Positions 47,691 through 59,912 are shown, counted from the first letter of the stretch. The stretch: 64,000 nucleotides of DNA from Mytilus edulis (GCF_963676685.1 NC_092347.1:84508592-84572591), one strand, 5' to 3'. Made by a program: numbers and translations. The notes: generated from the sequence alone by a model not told the origin.

Positions 47691-48384
47691 TGAAATCCTA
47701 GTTGAAATTGAGTTTTTGGCAATTTATTTCGTTTAAAATAGCAAATTACGTATATAGCTTTCTTTTTGTTGCTATTAACCAAATTGTGGCCCTGAGAAAC
47801 TGGTCAATTTGTAGTTGTTGTAATTTATTTTTTTCTACTATGAACAGAATAATTTGAGCTGAAATAAGAATAGTCACAGATTTCGATCGACCTTTTACTT
47901 AATAACAAAGATGATTACGTTAAATTGAATTATAATGTCCATAAACATAATTTGCAATGCCATTTATGTAGTAAACATAAATGTTAAGTTTCAATAGAAA
48001 TATTTCCAGTACAAAGCTATAAGAATTGTTTTGTTGATGGTCAAATATCGAGTGAACTAAATAAGTCATCTATCTTTTGTCTACAGATCAGGACTTGTAT
48101 ATTATTCTTCCATTCATAAGTCATTTATTTATATGAGCTAGATTATTCATTTATCGTACAAATTCATCTTGAGACGTGGGTTTTATATTTCTTATTTTCA
48201 GTTATTAGGTTTTTATTGAAATCAGGATATCATAGCCAAATGTCTACAAAAAGATCGAGTTATGCAGGCCTTTGAATATTGCAAGTATCAATCCATTATT
48301 TGCTAAAATTAACTTTCATCACATCTAGAGTATGGATCAACTGAATACTTATCCAATACTTATCCAATACATGTCTAATACATC

Positions 48385-48465
48385 TAGTTGTTAATGTCTG
48401 TGTCATTTTGGTCTTTTGTTGATAGTTGTCTCATTGGCAATCATACCACATCCTCTTTTCTATAA
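48385..48465 (+). repeat. R1 repeat end fragment
   Basis: TAGTTGTTAATGTCTGTGTC and CATTGGCAATCATACCACAT match 37355-37440 closely. Confidence 0.6.
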
Positions 48466-48514
48466 TCAAGGTAACCGTGTCTTGAGATGTTTTGTGCGGC
48501 AAAAGTAAAATCAC

Positions 48515-49100
48515 AGAAATAGCGAACTCCGAGGAATATTCAAAAAAGACAGTCCCTTATCAAATGGCAGAATCAAAAGATCAAACACATCGCACTAATA
48601 GATAACAACAATAGTGCCTGTTGTATTTTACAAATACTTGTTCCTGTATACATAAAAAAATACAACCGTTTGAACATAGGTCCGCCATTTTATAAATTAA
48701 AGCATTGCTTATAAATAAAAGAAATGTGTACTATAACACAAGGATATTAAAACTCGCATTTCGATGACAAACTGACAACGTCATGGCAGAAAAAAAAAAC
48801 GGTATACAAAACACAAAATACAGAACAGAAATAGACTGATCCTACGAACCCCAACAAACACTGTGTTAATTTAGTAGCGGAAAATACCAGACATTCAAAC
48901 TAATAAATCGAAAATAAACTGACATCGTCATGGCTAAAAAGAAAAAAGACAAACAGACAAACAATAGTACATAAGACACAAACTAAAGACTAAGCAACAA
49001 AAATCCCCACAAAATACTTTGGTTGATTTGTTCTGGAAGGGTAAGCAGATCCTGCTCCATATGTTGCAACCGTCGTGTGGCTCATGTCAGCAACACGTGA
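48515..49100. repeat. R4 fragment (reverse) followed by two R6 copies
   Basis: R4: AAATAGCGAACTCCGAGGAA and TTATCAAATGGCAGAATCAA. The first R6 (about 48715-48870) has ACTGACAACGTCATGGCAG. The second (about 48880-49100) has AACTGACATCGTCATGGCTA and GGGTAAGCAGATCCTGCTCC. Confidence 0.6.
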
Positions 49101-50627
49101 ACAAAATGTTTACTTGACTAACGATATCTATTTTAATTTCATTTTAAAAGTTTTGATCTTCTAATAAGGCTTGTATCGATAGTTTTTAACTTGAATAATT
49201 GCGTTGAAAAAAATTATCTGATCATTATAATTATTCTTTTGATAAAAACTAAGAATGAACTTGAAAGTCGATTTAAATTCAAAGACTTCATTACCATGCT
49301 ATACGACAAACATCAATCCATAGGGAACTCAAATACAATACAAATCCCATGTAACAGTAAAAACAAAAAGAGCTAAACAGTTCGCATAAAATCGTCAAAC
49401 ATCAGCTGTGGTTTATCGAGTTAACATACATAGGAGTTTCAATGAAAACTTCAGATAAAATACCCTTCGGAATGTCCTGGCAACTGAGTGGATTGCATAT
49501 GCAGTGACTGGCAGATTATCAACATGTCTTGCAAACTATGGAACGCATTTTTAATTTCATTTTGATTTTGTTTAAATATTTTGTCATATATTGATGAAAA
49601 AATCAATTTTTATTTTCTTAGTAATAAAGTTTTGGATGAACACAGATAAACTATATATTCAAATTTTTAGAGGAAAATGATATGTATGCGTAATTGATTG
49701 GGAGTTGATATCATTGCCATTTTATTTTCCGTGTAATTGTTATATTCATCGACTCCTTCACAAGTATATAGTATCTGTCTAAATGCTTTCTTAGGAATAG
49801 ATTTGAACCATCACGACCGGCATGACAAATGGCTATCAGTTTTGGTCTGACACCCTGTTTATATTGTTTTAAGAGTGACTCGGTTGACATAGCGAAATTG
49901 TTAAAAAAAAAAGAAAAAAAAAAGATTGTTATATTTTCATTGGAGTGAATGCATTCACATCGATGAATGAAAACTTTGAATGTAGACAATGTATCTTCCA
50001 GAATCGTATACTATATATTGACAGTATAAAATGGTGCTTTGTTTACCTTTTTGACTGACTCATAACTGTTCATTTGATTTGATGGCCCTTAACCTTGAAT
50101 ATATATTAGTTAAAGTTTTAAGTGTGTTTTCTATAGTAAGTTTTATGTCATATGAAGTCATCAAAAATATACTCAATTTTACAATAACTGTATTTTTATC
50201 TCAAGAACTGAGTTCTTGCGACGTAAACAGAGGATATATTTTTTATTTTATTAAACATACTTAAAATAAAACCCGTAATAACGTTATAGGACATCGTGAT
50301 TGATTGCGATATAAATGCAGTTCACATTGATGTAAGAATTCTACAGGAAAATAGCATTGTTGTCTATTATTTCCTTTTAAACAGCTAAATTCTGTTAATT
50401 CTGTCACCCTACAAAGCAATTATATATCTTAAAAGAAATTCAAATTATTTGGAAAATTCATATAGGAAATTCTATCTGATTTAGTCATTTTGATGAAAAA
50501 AAGTTAAATGTAGTGAATAAAGTTATGTATACTCAATAATCATCCAGACCGATTATTTGTGTAAACTATCAATTTTTGATTGCATAAGACCTCTTCCTAA
50601 TCCCTTAACAGAACAATATAGAGAGAG

Positions 50628-51765
50628 TATATATGTAGGACTCTAAAGTGCAATGGTACTCTAAAGTGCGATGGTCACGCTAAAGTGCGATGGTCTACGC
50701 TAAAGTACGAAGGTGTATCACGCTAAAGTGCGATGGCTGTTTGTTCGCTAAAGTACGGTGGTGTGTCACGCTAATAAAAGTGCGATGGACCAAAAGGGTA
50801 ATGTAAAGAACACGGATGTAATAAATAGTATTTTTGCAAAAGCTAGTATGATAAGGTTTTATAACATATGTGAAAGCCTTATAATTACCATTAGGCTTAA
50901 AAGTGATTGTTTCTAAATAAAGAAGAACGACTACGTAATAATTGCTAAAATGGTAAGTTTGGTGTGACAAAAATCTTTATATCCTATATATATGATTTTT
51001 TTTTAATTCGTGACGGTATCAAATATTTTGATAATTGGTGTAGCTTGCCGTTCACAGTCACTAACGTGAACATCTCCCCTTCAAGTCGTCATTGTAAAAC
51101 ATTTATTTGTTTAAAACATTCTTAATTTAAATGAGAGAGAAATGCAATGTTCTCCGAGCTTTCTCCTTTTTCGCAGCGAGTATAAATACAGGTTGTATTT
51201 TCCTACAATGTACAAAATAATTTTTTAGGAGACAATTTATGATTTACACATGATACATGTACCTTTATTTTACCGACTTTAATTTTCAATAAAATCGACA
51301 CTATTTTCACGGGGACCGCAAAGTAAAATGCAACATAAACAATGATTTCAATGTATCCGTTAGCTTCAAAGTAAAACAGGATAAAGGATACTTATACGTA
51401 TACTTTTGTATATGTATAGTAAGATAGTCGACTGCAGGACACAAGTCCTTCTTCCAGAAACCGAAAAAAAAACACCTTTGCCTCACCCGACAAAGCACGG
51501 TTATGTTTAAATTGAGTAAGTCATGGACATTTCGTTTAAAGTTGTTAATCGAATATTCTATATTTATCTTTCGGCATGTTCATTTTTTTGGTTTGTATAA
51601 AAGACTGTTTACGTCGTAATCCATAGTACGTTTATTACGTCTATTCTTTCGCAAACCATCGCACCTAAGGGTGTGAAGGCATCGCACTTTAGCGTAGACC
51701 ATCTTACTTTAGCGTGACCATCGTACTTTAGCGTCCCCATCGCACTTTATGGTCCTACATATATA
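50628..51765. mobile_element. Foldback element with iterated CTAAAGTGCGATGG motif in its arms
   Basis: It begins TATATATGTAGGACTCTAAA and ends TTATGGTCCTACATATATA in inverted orientation. Within the first ~150 bp the word CTAAAGTGCGATGG (with variants) recurs about seven times. The last ~110 bp carry the inverted word (CCATCGCACTTTAG-type) about five times. The first three units face each other in register across the 1.1-kb element (TGGTCACGCTAAAG, TGGTCTACGCTAAAG). No transposase was found. The 91-codon minus frame at 50695-50970 is read through the motif array. Confidence 0.75.
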
Positions 51766-52391
51766 TTTTTTGTACAAAATACTACAAAGAGCTGAAAAAA
51801 ATCTTTCCTAGTTAAGATATGTAAAACAAATAATAGCGTTTTTAAAACTTATTATAAATCATTTGAATTCTTTATGGTTAACTGTGTTAAAGCGTAGACC
51901 GGCTTAGATGGGAAACACCTCAAATTTCAAGAGTGTTCACGTGCAACGCGTTATTACAACCCTTTAAAATACAAACTTTATTGAGTTAAATCAATCATTT
52001 CATTTGTTGTCCCTGCAACACCGTCATGTAGAGTACATGAAGTCATAGACGTAATATGTAAAACGTAATTTTGGAATGCCTTGTGTTATTGGTGTCTGTC
52101 AATCTAATTGGCGGAACCTGATGAAACATCTATGTCATATCATTATCATAAAGTAGAATTATATATCAGAAATCTGGATAATACATGTAATAGTAATTGA
52201 TAAGTTTTCATATTTAAATATACGATGCAAATTTCTTATACAAAGTGCAGAAGTCGATGATCGGGAATTAATCATGATAATGTACCTATATTTTATTGTT
52301 GTTTCTATTTGTTGAATTTCATTAGAAGTTCAATTTCCTTACACAAAGTAACATAGCATATTTTAGTTATCTATTTGTTACACAACTTTAC

Positions 52392-52453
52392 CTTCCCCAA
52401 TGTTCAGCGATGATTGTTCTTGGTGACGGTAACGATTTAAATCCTTGAAACAT
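52392..52453 (-). other. Weak candidate coding exon
   Basis: The minus strand reads MFQGFKSLPSPRTIIAEHWG and then a consensus-like donor GGAAG|GTAAAG in phase 2, the phase required upstream of FAD oxidoreductase exon A. It lacks the expected Rossmann glycines and sits beside an R3 repeat, so it may be chance. Confidence 0.15.
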
Positions 52454-52489
52454 GCGGAAAATATTAAAGATAACTAAAGACAGTAAATA

Positions 52490-52760
52490 AAGGCAACAGT
52501 AATATACCGCTATTCAAAATTCATAAATCAAGAGAGAAAAAACAGATCCGGGTTACAAACTAAAACTGAGGGAAACGTATCAAATATAAGAGAACTACGA
52601 CACAACAGAGACACAACACTGAAATGTAAAACACACAGAAACGAACTATAATGTAACAATGGCCATTTTCCTGACTTATTACAGGGCATTTTATGAAAAA
52701 AATGGTGGGTTGAACCTGGTTTTGTGTCATGCCAAACCTCCCGCTTTAATGGCAGTGTTA
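52490..52760 (-). repeat. R3 repeat copy
   Basis: It contains AAAGGCAACAGTAATATACC, CAGATCCGGGTTACAAACTA and AATGGTGGGTTGAACCTGGT. Confidence 0.7.
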
Positions 52761-52884
52761 ATTATGACATTAAAATTACAACATTACACGTAAACAATGA
52801 AATGTAATAAACCATCGGCGTGACAATCGAATAACAAGGCAACTGAAAAGAAAATGTGTGAAAATAAACTCATGAAAGATAATA

Positions 52885-52965
52885 AATTTACACATGACAG
52901 ACATTTCGTCTATGAAAGACTCAAAAGGTCAAAAGGCCGCAATAAGTACGAAGTTTGATTGCATT
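52885..52965 (+). repeat. R5 repeat fragment
   Basis: CATTTCGTCTATGAAAGACT with AATAAGTACGAAGTTTGAT is a short diverged R5 start. Confidence 0.45.
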
Positions 52966-53569
52966 GAAGCATATAGGCAGGTTATGGTTGCACCTTTATA
53001 CATATCATATAAAACCAATTTAAAATGAACTCATTCGAACATTAATAAAAGAAAAAGACGAACTAGACAAAACAAAATAATCTTGAACTATACAGACGAA
53101 TGACTATCAATCTACTTAACCGTCATAAGTGCCAAGTTCGCGAGCAAAAACTAGAGAAACAAGTGATACATAGTGTACTTTTGTTGGCCGAATTTTAGAT
53201 TTTCTATAAATACAGTTCCTAGAGAGGAGTTAATTGATGATTATTAAATCTATAGATTGATGTATTATATGTTTTCTTTAAACTGTTAGTTTACATGATA
53301 TTTCATACTGACAGATTGATGTATCAAGTATGTCAATTCTACCAATCGACTTCTTTATTAAGTAATAAAAGACTGTCTCTATCTTTAATGAATAATTTCC
53401 ATTATTCATATGACACAGATAAAACCATTACCAGTACGTCACGTGACTGGTTTTTTTTAATGTAACTCATCACTCAGAGGTTTAAGTTTTATAAACTCAA
53501 TACTTACTATAACACTCATCCTTATTTAACTAAATGGTATTTTTTATTGTTTAATAATAGTGTTTGTCT

Positions 53570-53620
53570 TCTAAAAGAGAGACGAAAGATACCAGAGGGA
53601 CATATAAACTTATCAGACGA
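53570..53620 (+). repeat. R6 repeat fragment
   Basis: GAGAGACGAAAGATACCAGA followed by GGGACATATAAACTTATCAG is the R6 start. It lies within an 88-codon frame (53547-53813) that I do not regard as a gene. Confidence 0.5.
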
Positions 53621-54289
53621 AAACAATTTGACAACTAAAACTATGCTACTAGTATTTGACAGAAATTATATTACATCATTTGATTTTGAAAGCTCTCATT
53701 TGGTACAATTTGGGAAAGTGTCTTTTTTTCAATACGGTTTAACAACAATAGGAAAACTATTCATGAGCAAAGTGACAGGCGAGGGGATTATTTTTCCTTT
53801 TGTTTTCGAATAAAGGTAAATAAAAACCTGAAAATGAATGATAAGTCTAAAATTCCAGTTTTATTCTCACCCATAGAATCGCCTAATCGTTACCATCAAA
53901 TCGTTTCCAATTCAATGTGGCATAACGTATAAGGATAACAAATGTTCAATATCTTTCTTCATCATATAAACAGATCGGTTTTGTCCTGGTATTATACACT
54001 TGCAACTAAATATGAACTAAATATCAGATGAAAGTATTAAAGTTAGGTATGCTAGTCGCGCGTACCCCCTATTTATAAAAATGGTGGAAAAATAATACCG
54101 TAAACAACGGAATCCATATACTAATCGAAGAGCTGATTGCTCTGAGGTGGAAGAAGATGAATAAAAGGTAACTTGAATTACCATAAAAGCAGCCCCACTA
54201 ACCCAGCCTGCTTTGTTCCATTATCGTTATGACGTATTTTTTTTTCTTCAAACAAGAATGTGTCATAAGTACATGGATTTCCCATCCGT

Positions 54290-54515
54290 ACAATCATTTT
54301 CTGTGTTCAGTGGACCGTGAAAATTAGGTAAAATCTTTATTTTGGCAGTAAAATTAGAAAGATCATATCATAAGGAACACGTGTACTAAGTTTCAAGTTG
54401 ATTGGATTTCAACTTCATCAAAACTACCTCGACCATAAACTTTAACCTGAAGTAGGACGGACAGACAGATCAGAAAACATAATGCCCATAAATGGAGCAT
54501 AAAAATAGTAAAGAC
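54290..54515 (+). repeat. Mollusc interspersed repeat with ACCTGAAGTAGGACGGACAG end
   Basis: The order GTGTACTAAGTTTCAAGTTG, AACTACCTCGACCATAAAC, ACCTGAAGTAGGACGGACAG and AACATAATGCCCATAAATGG matches, from memory, a repeat seen across bivalve genomes. It was not checked by search. Confidence 0.5.
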
Positions 54516-55848
54516 TTGTTACATACCTGCCAACTTTTGAAATTTCCCATCGTTTAAAAGGTTACAATTTTTAGCAAAGTATTTTGCGCGATCTGGATTG
54601 TCTTGAAAAAGTGTCATATTTGTATGATGAACTTACATGCCTTTTTCTTAAGTCTGTTTGCATGATTCTAGTTATTAAATCAGTAGAAAAGATGAACATG
54701 TACATGTAGCTAGCAGACCAGGATTTATTTACTTGTGTAAGGATATCAAATGCTTGTTGAAGTTTCAAATTTTGAATTATTCACAAAGATGGACCTTTAA
54801 CAGGTTGGAAACAACACTCCAAATGACGGGAAGAAAATTACAACCCACTGTAAAAATGAGCACCTTTATATTCATATTATTTCATGAACCTTTTCTCAAA
54901 GAACTATGCATCTATCAAGTATTAAATAGTCAAAACATTTCAAAAGAATTTTGTGATATTTCGAAACTTATATCTTCTTTATCAATTTGACCCCTCATTT
55001 AGAAAAGTTGTTCCATATATAATGAATTTTCCCACATTTGAGTTAAAAAATCTTTAACATTTTCTTTCTTTTTTTTTCAACAGTAAAATGACCCCTTGTT
55101 GAAGGGACATTTAAGGGACATCACTCATTATGAGGGGGTCCCAACCTGTTTGTTGGTCTTTGTGAAGAAAAAAGAATAGTACATTGTGCTTTAAATGATT
55201 TAATTGAATACAATAATAACATATGTTACAACAAGTATTATGTCAACAAATTAGTGAAAAAAACTACTATTTTTTTTCTTAATGGTAGTACTGCATCATT
55301 GGATTTTGTCCATCATCCATGCTTTTATCCTAAAGCTGTGTAAGAACCTCCTTGCAGATGAAAATTCACCTGCCATGTTCACGGTTTTACAACTAGATGA
55401 AAACAACACAAGTTCAAAATCTAGAATGTTAGAATAATCTTCAGAGAAAACGTTTTTGATTGGATAATTAATTTGATCATGAGAAACACAGAATTTGATT
55501 GGCTGAACACGATTGTCTTACCTTTGGAACAAAATAAGGAACAATTATATTTTTGTGATGATTTTCACACAAAATCGTGTTTTAGAGGTTTTTTAACGAT
55601 ACCCTTACTATTAATATTTTTTAATAAATGCGAGGACATAATATAAAACGTCCTTGATAAGAGTAAAGAGAATGAACATAGAGCGAAAGAACTCAGAACG
55701 AACAGACCAAGGGCAAACCTGTAATCAGGGTGAGTCGACCCGATACCAAATTCACTCATGCGTACTACAAATATCTACATTATAAACATCCGGTTACAAG
55801 TAAACAAATAACGTTCATGTAGATGAGATGAAATCCAGTAATTTATGG

Positions 55849-56206
55849 ATGTGAAGTTAGCAGCCGGTTCGTTATTCGATATTCGATATTCAATATCCAA
55901 CCGGCTGCTAGCAGTCGGTTAGATATTCAAATTTATTTGAAAGTCATAAAAAATATAATATTTGATAACATTAAAAGCATGATTTTAATAGTTAAATGGA
56001 ACGAAATGTACATAAAACTGGACGAATTCATAGACCTTGTATATACATATATAAGGATTGTATCAAAATGATTTGCGAGAATAATGTCATCTTCGATATC
56101 TACGGAGGGCTTAGATTGTCACTTTTCAGTTAAAACTGTCAAAATTTCATTTGAATTCATATTGAATATCGAATATCGAATAACGAACCGGCTGCTAACT
56201 TCACAT
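55849..56206. mobile_element. 358-bp MITE with perfect 47-bp terminal inverted repeats
   Basis: The left arm starts ATGTGAAGTTAGCAGCCGGT and contains repeated ATTCGATATTCGATATTC. The right arm ends ACCGGCTGCTAACTTCACAT. Arms 55850-55896 and 56159-56205 are exact inverses. It has no coding capacity, and an extra short copy of CCGGCTGCTAGCAG lies just inside the left arm. Confidence 0.8.
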
Positions 56207-56518
56207 ACATTAATGATTTACATAAATAAAAGGGTATATATTTACGATAGTGATTGTTTTTCAATCCTAATTTACAAATTAAATGATACAGATGCTTAAT
56301 CATGTGTTAAAATCGGTGTCAAGAATCGGAAGTTGTTATGAAATTGTAATACACAGAAACGGATGCGGCATACGGATGTGGTAACGGTTCAATGATTTTA
56401 CAGCCCACACCAAAGGCCTTCAGAAGACTTGAAGTCTTCTTCCACAAAAACAAATATGTGGTAATTCTTTTTAAGGCTACACTAGTAAATGCCTTTATGA
56501 GAAACAAAACTGTAGTAC

Positions 56519-56521
<3 letters not shown>

Positions 56522-56555
<34 letters not shown>
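56522..56555. repeat. Long poly(A) run
   Basis: About 34 consecutive A bases, possibly the tail of a minus- or plus-strand retroposed sequence, or a simple repeat. It accounts for the poly-Phe frame at 56319-56561. Confidence 0.7.
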
Positions 56556-56556
<1 letters not shown>

Positions 56557-56770
56557 AACATAATAGTTTTAAACAGTAAATTTTAAGAAAGATGACACAA
56601 TAAATTAGATCTTTATGTTAAAACAGCAGTTCTGAATTCTTGAATGTTATCCCTCAGGTTTGACACGTTCACCAGTAGATTCACCGAGGGGTTGAGAAAT
56701 CGTTAAAATTGGAAGGCTTAAAAACTAGTACGCCAAACGAAAATGTTGGCTTCTAATGACCGATCAGTGG

Positions 56771-57037
56771 TAGATACAAACAACAGAAACATAAACCAGT
56801 AGTGGTATAGACCCATTGATTGTAACAACTTATCAAAGCTATCATGCTTTTAGATAAATACAACAGAAACATCAACCAGTAGTGATATAGACCCATTGGT
56901 TGTAACAACTAATCAAAACTATCATGCTTTTAGATAAATACAACAGAAACATCAACCAGTAGTGGTATAGACCCATTTGTTGTAGCAACTCATCAAAGCT
57001 ATCATGCTTTTAGATAAATACAACAGAAAGTGTATAT
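56771..57037. repeat. Tandem repeat, 80-bp unit, about 3.3 copies
   Basis: TAGATAAATACAACAGAAAC recurs at exact 80-bp spacing (56851, 56931, 57011), with a diverged first unit at 56771. Each unit holds ACCAGTAGTGGTATAGACCC and CTATCATGCTTTTAG. Confidence 0.85.
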
Positions 57038-57789
57038 TAGCTTTGAGATTACAAGTGCAGTTGAAAATCACCCACACCAGGGTTTGAAATCATGCAACTT
57101 TGCTCAGTGCTTGGAGCACAAAAATCATGCTCGAAACATGAAATCCAACATTTTGATTGGTTGATTTTCGATTCCGAGTACAAATAACTGACTCGAAAGT
57201 TTTATGACCGCAAGGCCAGGTGTTCATAATATAAATACAACTCATGTTTTGTGATTTACCAGCTTTATAAGGTATAACTTCGTCTGAAACACTATGATTT
57301 CAAAATTGAGGACTCATAAAACGATCACCCATTGTTCTCACATACATATTTGCTCTCAACGCATTAAAAAAAGTATTAAAATAATACCGATCTCTAAGGT
57401 AAATTTATTAAGAAGAAAGTCAAATAAACCTTACACAATTCAACAGTAGCTTATATTATCCAGCAGAAGGAATTGATAACAACTATTACTTTCCTTACTT
57501 CGTACAGGCATTTTTCGAATTAAACTTTGGATTAAAAAACAGACCTGTTGAATTTCTCTTCTGTAATCGGATTACAAAAAAACAGATGATTTTACTTTGA
57601 ATTTACCGCAGTGTGTAATAATAATGCAACATTTTCGTTGTGGAATACAAAGCTAAATTATTACTTAATAAGTAATTAGAAACTGACAAAAACAGGTGCT
57701 CGACCAGTTGAATATAAATAGAGAAATAGAAATAAATAATCAGATTTATCGGGTCTTCAAGCTATCCAACTTATCATTTTTTCAAAAGT

Positions 57790-58125
57790 TCTCAACACCA
57801 CTCTTTCATAGTAAAATATGACGTTTAGAAATGTTGTGCATTTTAAAAACTCTAAAGATTTGCTCCAAAATTGCAATCACCAAAATTGACTTGACAAAGT
57901 GTTTTCTAGAAAAAAAAGGAAAACGTAGATACAATTCCTTGTTTCTGGTCAGAAATAAATCTTACTTTATGGAGAACCATACGAACTCCAACAACACGCT
58001 AACGAATGATGTATCATTAAAACACTGAGCAAAACACCTGTTGAGAAGTAGATTGACAGCAGACCGTACATATTCCAATGGCATTGATTGTTCACCAGGT
58101 GCCTTTTATTAGCTATTATTCGTGT
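57790..58125 (+). pseudogene. Decayed reverse-transcriptase fragment
   Basis: Plus-strand translation includes LTKCFLEKKGKRRYNSLFLV and NKSYFMENHTNSN, then after stops and shifts QQTVHIPMALIV, a degenerate version of the RT motif QQTxGIPMGTxCAP. It parallels 38085-38350. Stops and loss of the glycines show it is inactive. Confidence 0.55.
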
Positions 58126-58204
58126 GTTTCTCTGTCCTATATGTTCTCATATTTATTTGTATTGTAGTCCTGTCATGTTATGTGGTCATTTTAATGTTAT
58201 ATTT

Positions 58205-58480
58205 AACATTGCCATTAAAGCGGGAGGTTTGGTATGCCACAAAACCAGGTTCAACCCACCATTTTTTTCTAAAATTGTCCTATATCAAGTCAGGAAAATG
58301 TCCATTGTTACATTATAGTTCGTTTCTGTGTGTGTTACATATCAATGTTGTGTTTCTGTTATGTCGTTGTTCTCTTATATTTGTTGCGTTTCCATCAGTT
58401 TTAGTTTGTAGCCGGGTTTGTTTTTTCTCAATCGATTTGTTAGTTTCGAACAGCGGTATACTACTGTTGCCTTTATTCAT
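58205..58480 (+). repeat. R3 repeat copy
   Basis: It contains GCCACAAAACCAGGTTCAAC, TATCAAGTCAGGAAAATGTC, TTCTCAATCGATTTGTTAG and GAACAGCGGTATACTACTGT. The 139-codon frame 58122-58541 lies on it and is not a gene. Confidence 0.7.
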
Positions 58481-58754
58481 CACTATTGGCAAACTTGTTA
58501 CTTGTAAACGAATGAAGCAGAATTCATACATAACCTTTTAAAAGACAAACAACAAACACATCTTAATGAGTTCTTTTATTTCATTCTTAGATATATTACT
58601 GTGTTATATTACTTAATAACCAGATATATAATGGGTGCTTACATCTCATATAGTCAGGTGAACTTGAGATTAAAGTTACTACCGAAGAAGGTCTGCTTCA
58701 TATATTGATCATTGCCTCGATATTGTCACAGATGGAAGAAGTTAAACTAGCTAA

Positions 58755-59050
58755 ATTGCCATAAAAGCGGGAGGTTTGGCTAGCCATAGAACCAGGTTCA
58801 ACCCACCATTTTTTTTCTTCTTAAAATGTCCTGTACTACGTCAGAAAAAATGGTAAGTGTTATCTTATAATTCGTTTCTGTGTGTGTTGCATTGTCGTTT
58901 GGTTTTTATGCACTTTAGTGTTTTTGTTGTTCCGTTGTTTTCTTCTGACAGTTAATGTGTTTCCCTAAGTTTAAGTTTGTAATCGAATGGTTTTTTTCTC
59001 AATCGAATTATGACTTTCGAACAGCGGTATACTACTCTTGTCTTTATTCA
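58755..59050 (+). repeat. R3 repeat copy
   Basis: It contains TAAAAGCGGGAGGTTTGGCT, CATAGAACCAGGTTCAACCC and TTTCGAACAGCGGTATACTA, in tandem with the copy about 300 bp upstream. Confidence 0.7.
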
Positions 59051-59334
59051 AACTAGAATATATGACAAACGTAATGATTACAAAATGTTCAATAATCAAT
59101 TTCCCATTTCTCAGCAGTAACATACACTCTGCTACGTCGCATGCAACTTTCATTTTTCAGTCAATACGTTACGATTATACATGCTAATACTATATGGGAT
59201 ACATTAACAAAGGTGTGGTCCTTACACTAAAACTGTTCCAACGAAGTGATGAGGAAGAACGATTTAAATCGAGATATTTAATTTTCGCGTCACCTTAACG
59301 AATTTTTGGATCCATACAATGTATGAGGCCCTCA

Positions 59335-59470
59335 TGTATCTATGTCTCTGCTCACTATTAACATGTTTCCATTGTCTAAGATCTTAAGATACCAGTATAG
59401 TCGTCTGTGGTTTTGCCGATTATTTCCCTCTACCGATAGAGACAATTTGACTATTTGTAATGATTTTTTC
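59335..59470 (+). pseudogene. Retroelement fragment shared with 38450-38520
   Basis: ATCTTAAGATACCAGTATAG and the preceding TCTCTGCTCACTATT match TTTTAAGATACCAGTATAAG and TCTCTACTCACTATG near 38450-38500. As both lie downstream of RT fragments, they are probably pieces of the same element family. Confidence 0.4.
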
Positions 59471-59810
59471 ATGCATTTAGGGGATACTTACTTTGTAGAA
59501 GAACTCAGTTTTGTGCCGCATCAAGTTTGAACCTTGATTTGAAAAGTCTTGATATATTTACTAGATTTTAACATCCGTTCGTCAAACTACTTCTAGCTTT
59601 AAATTGCCTACTTACTTAAATATACTTTATACGGCAACTAGTTGTGTTTATTTCCTAAATATAGTAACAAAGCTATATTTTGTATAATGTCAATTTCATT
59701 ATGGAACTCTTTCTCCACAATCAGGGGTCCATTAAGTCATGAAAATGTTTGACATTCGTGTTACGATTAAAAAAGCTATCAATTTATTAATTTAAGTTGC
59801 AGTATAAAAG

Positions 59811-59912
59811 TAATATTAAGTCAATGTCAGAAAAATATAAACTTTTTTGGACTCAGTTTCTCAGCCTCATATAAAAAAGTTTATATTTTCCTGACATTGA
59901 CCTAATATTGTA
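59811..59912. repeat. Hairpin with ~38-bp arms
   Basis: TAATATTAAGTCAATGTCAG and AAAAATATAAACTTTTTT face AAAAAAGTTTATATTTTCC and CTGACATTGACCTAATATT across a loop of about 25 bases. Confidence 0.7.

Noticed and set aside
50640-50790. Short regularly spaced repeats that could suggest a CRISPR array
   Set aside because: Spacers are too short and variable, the motif recurs inverted 1 kb away, and the context is eukaryotic. It is a foldback transposon arm.
56319-56561. 80-codon minus frame beginning with poly-Phe
   Set aside because: The start is a poly(T) tract (complement of the poly(A) run), and the remainder has no domain.
58122-58541. 139-codon plus-strand frame
   Set aside because: It lies on an R3 interspersed repeat. 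Similar Cys/Phe-rich frames appear at other R3 copies.
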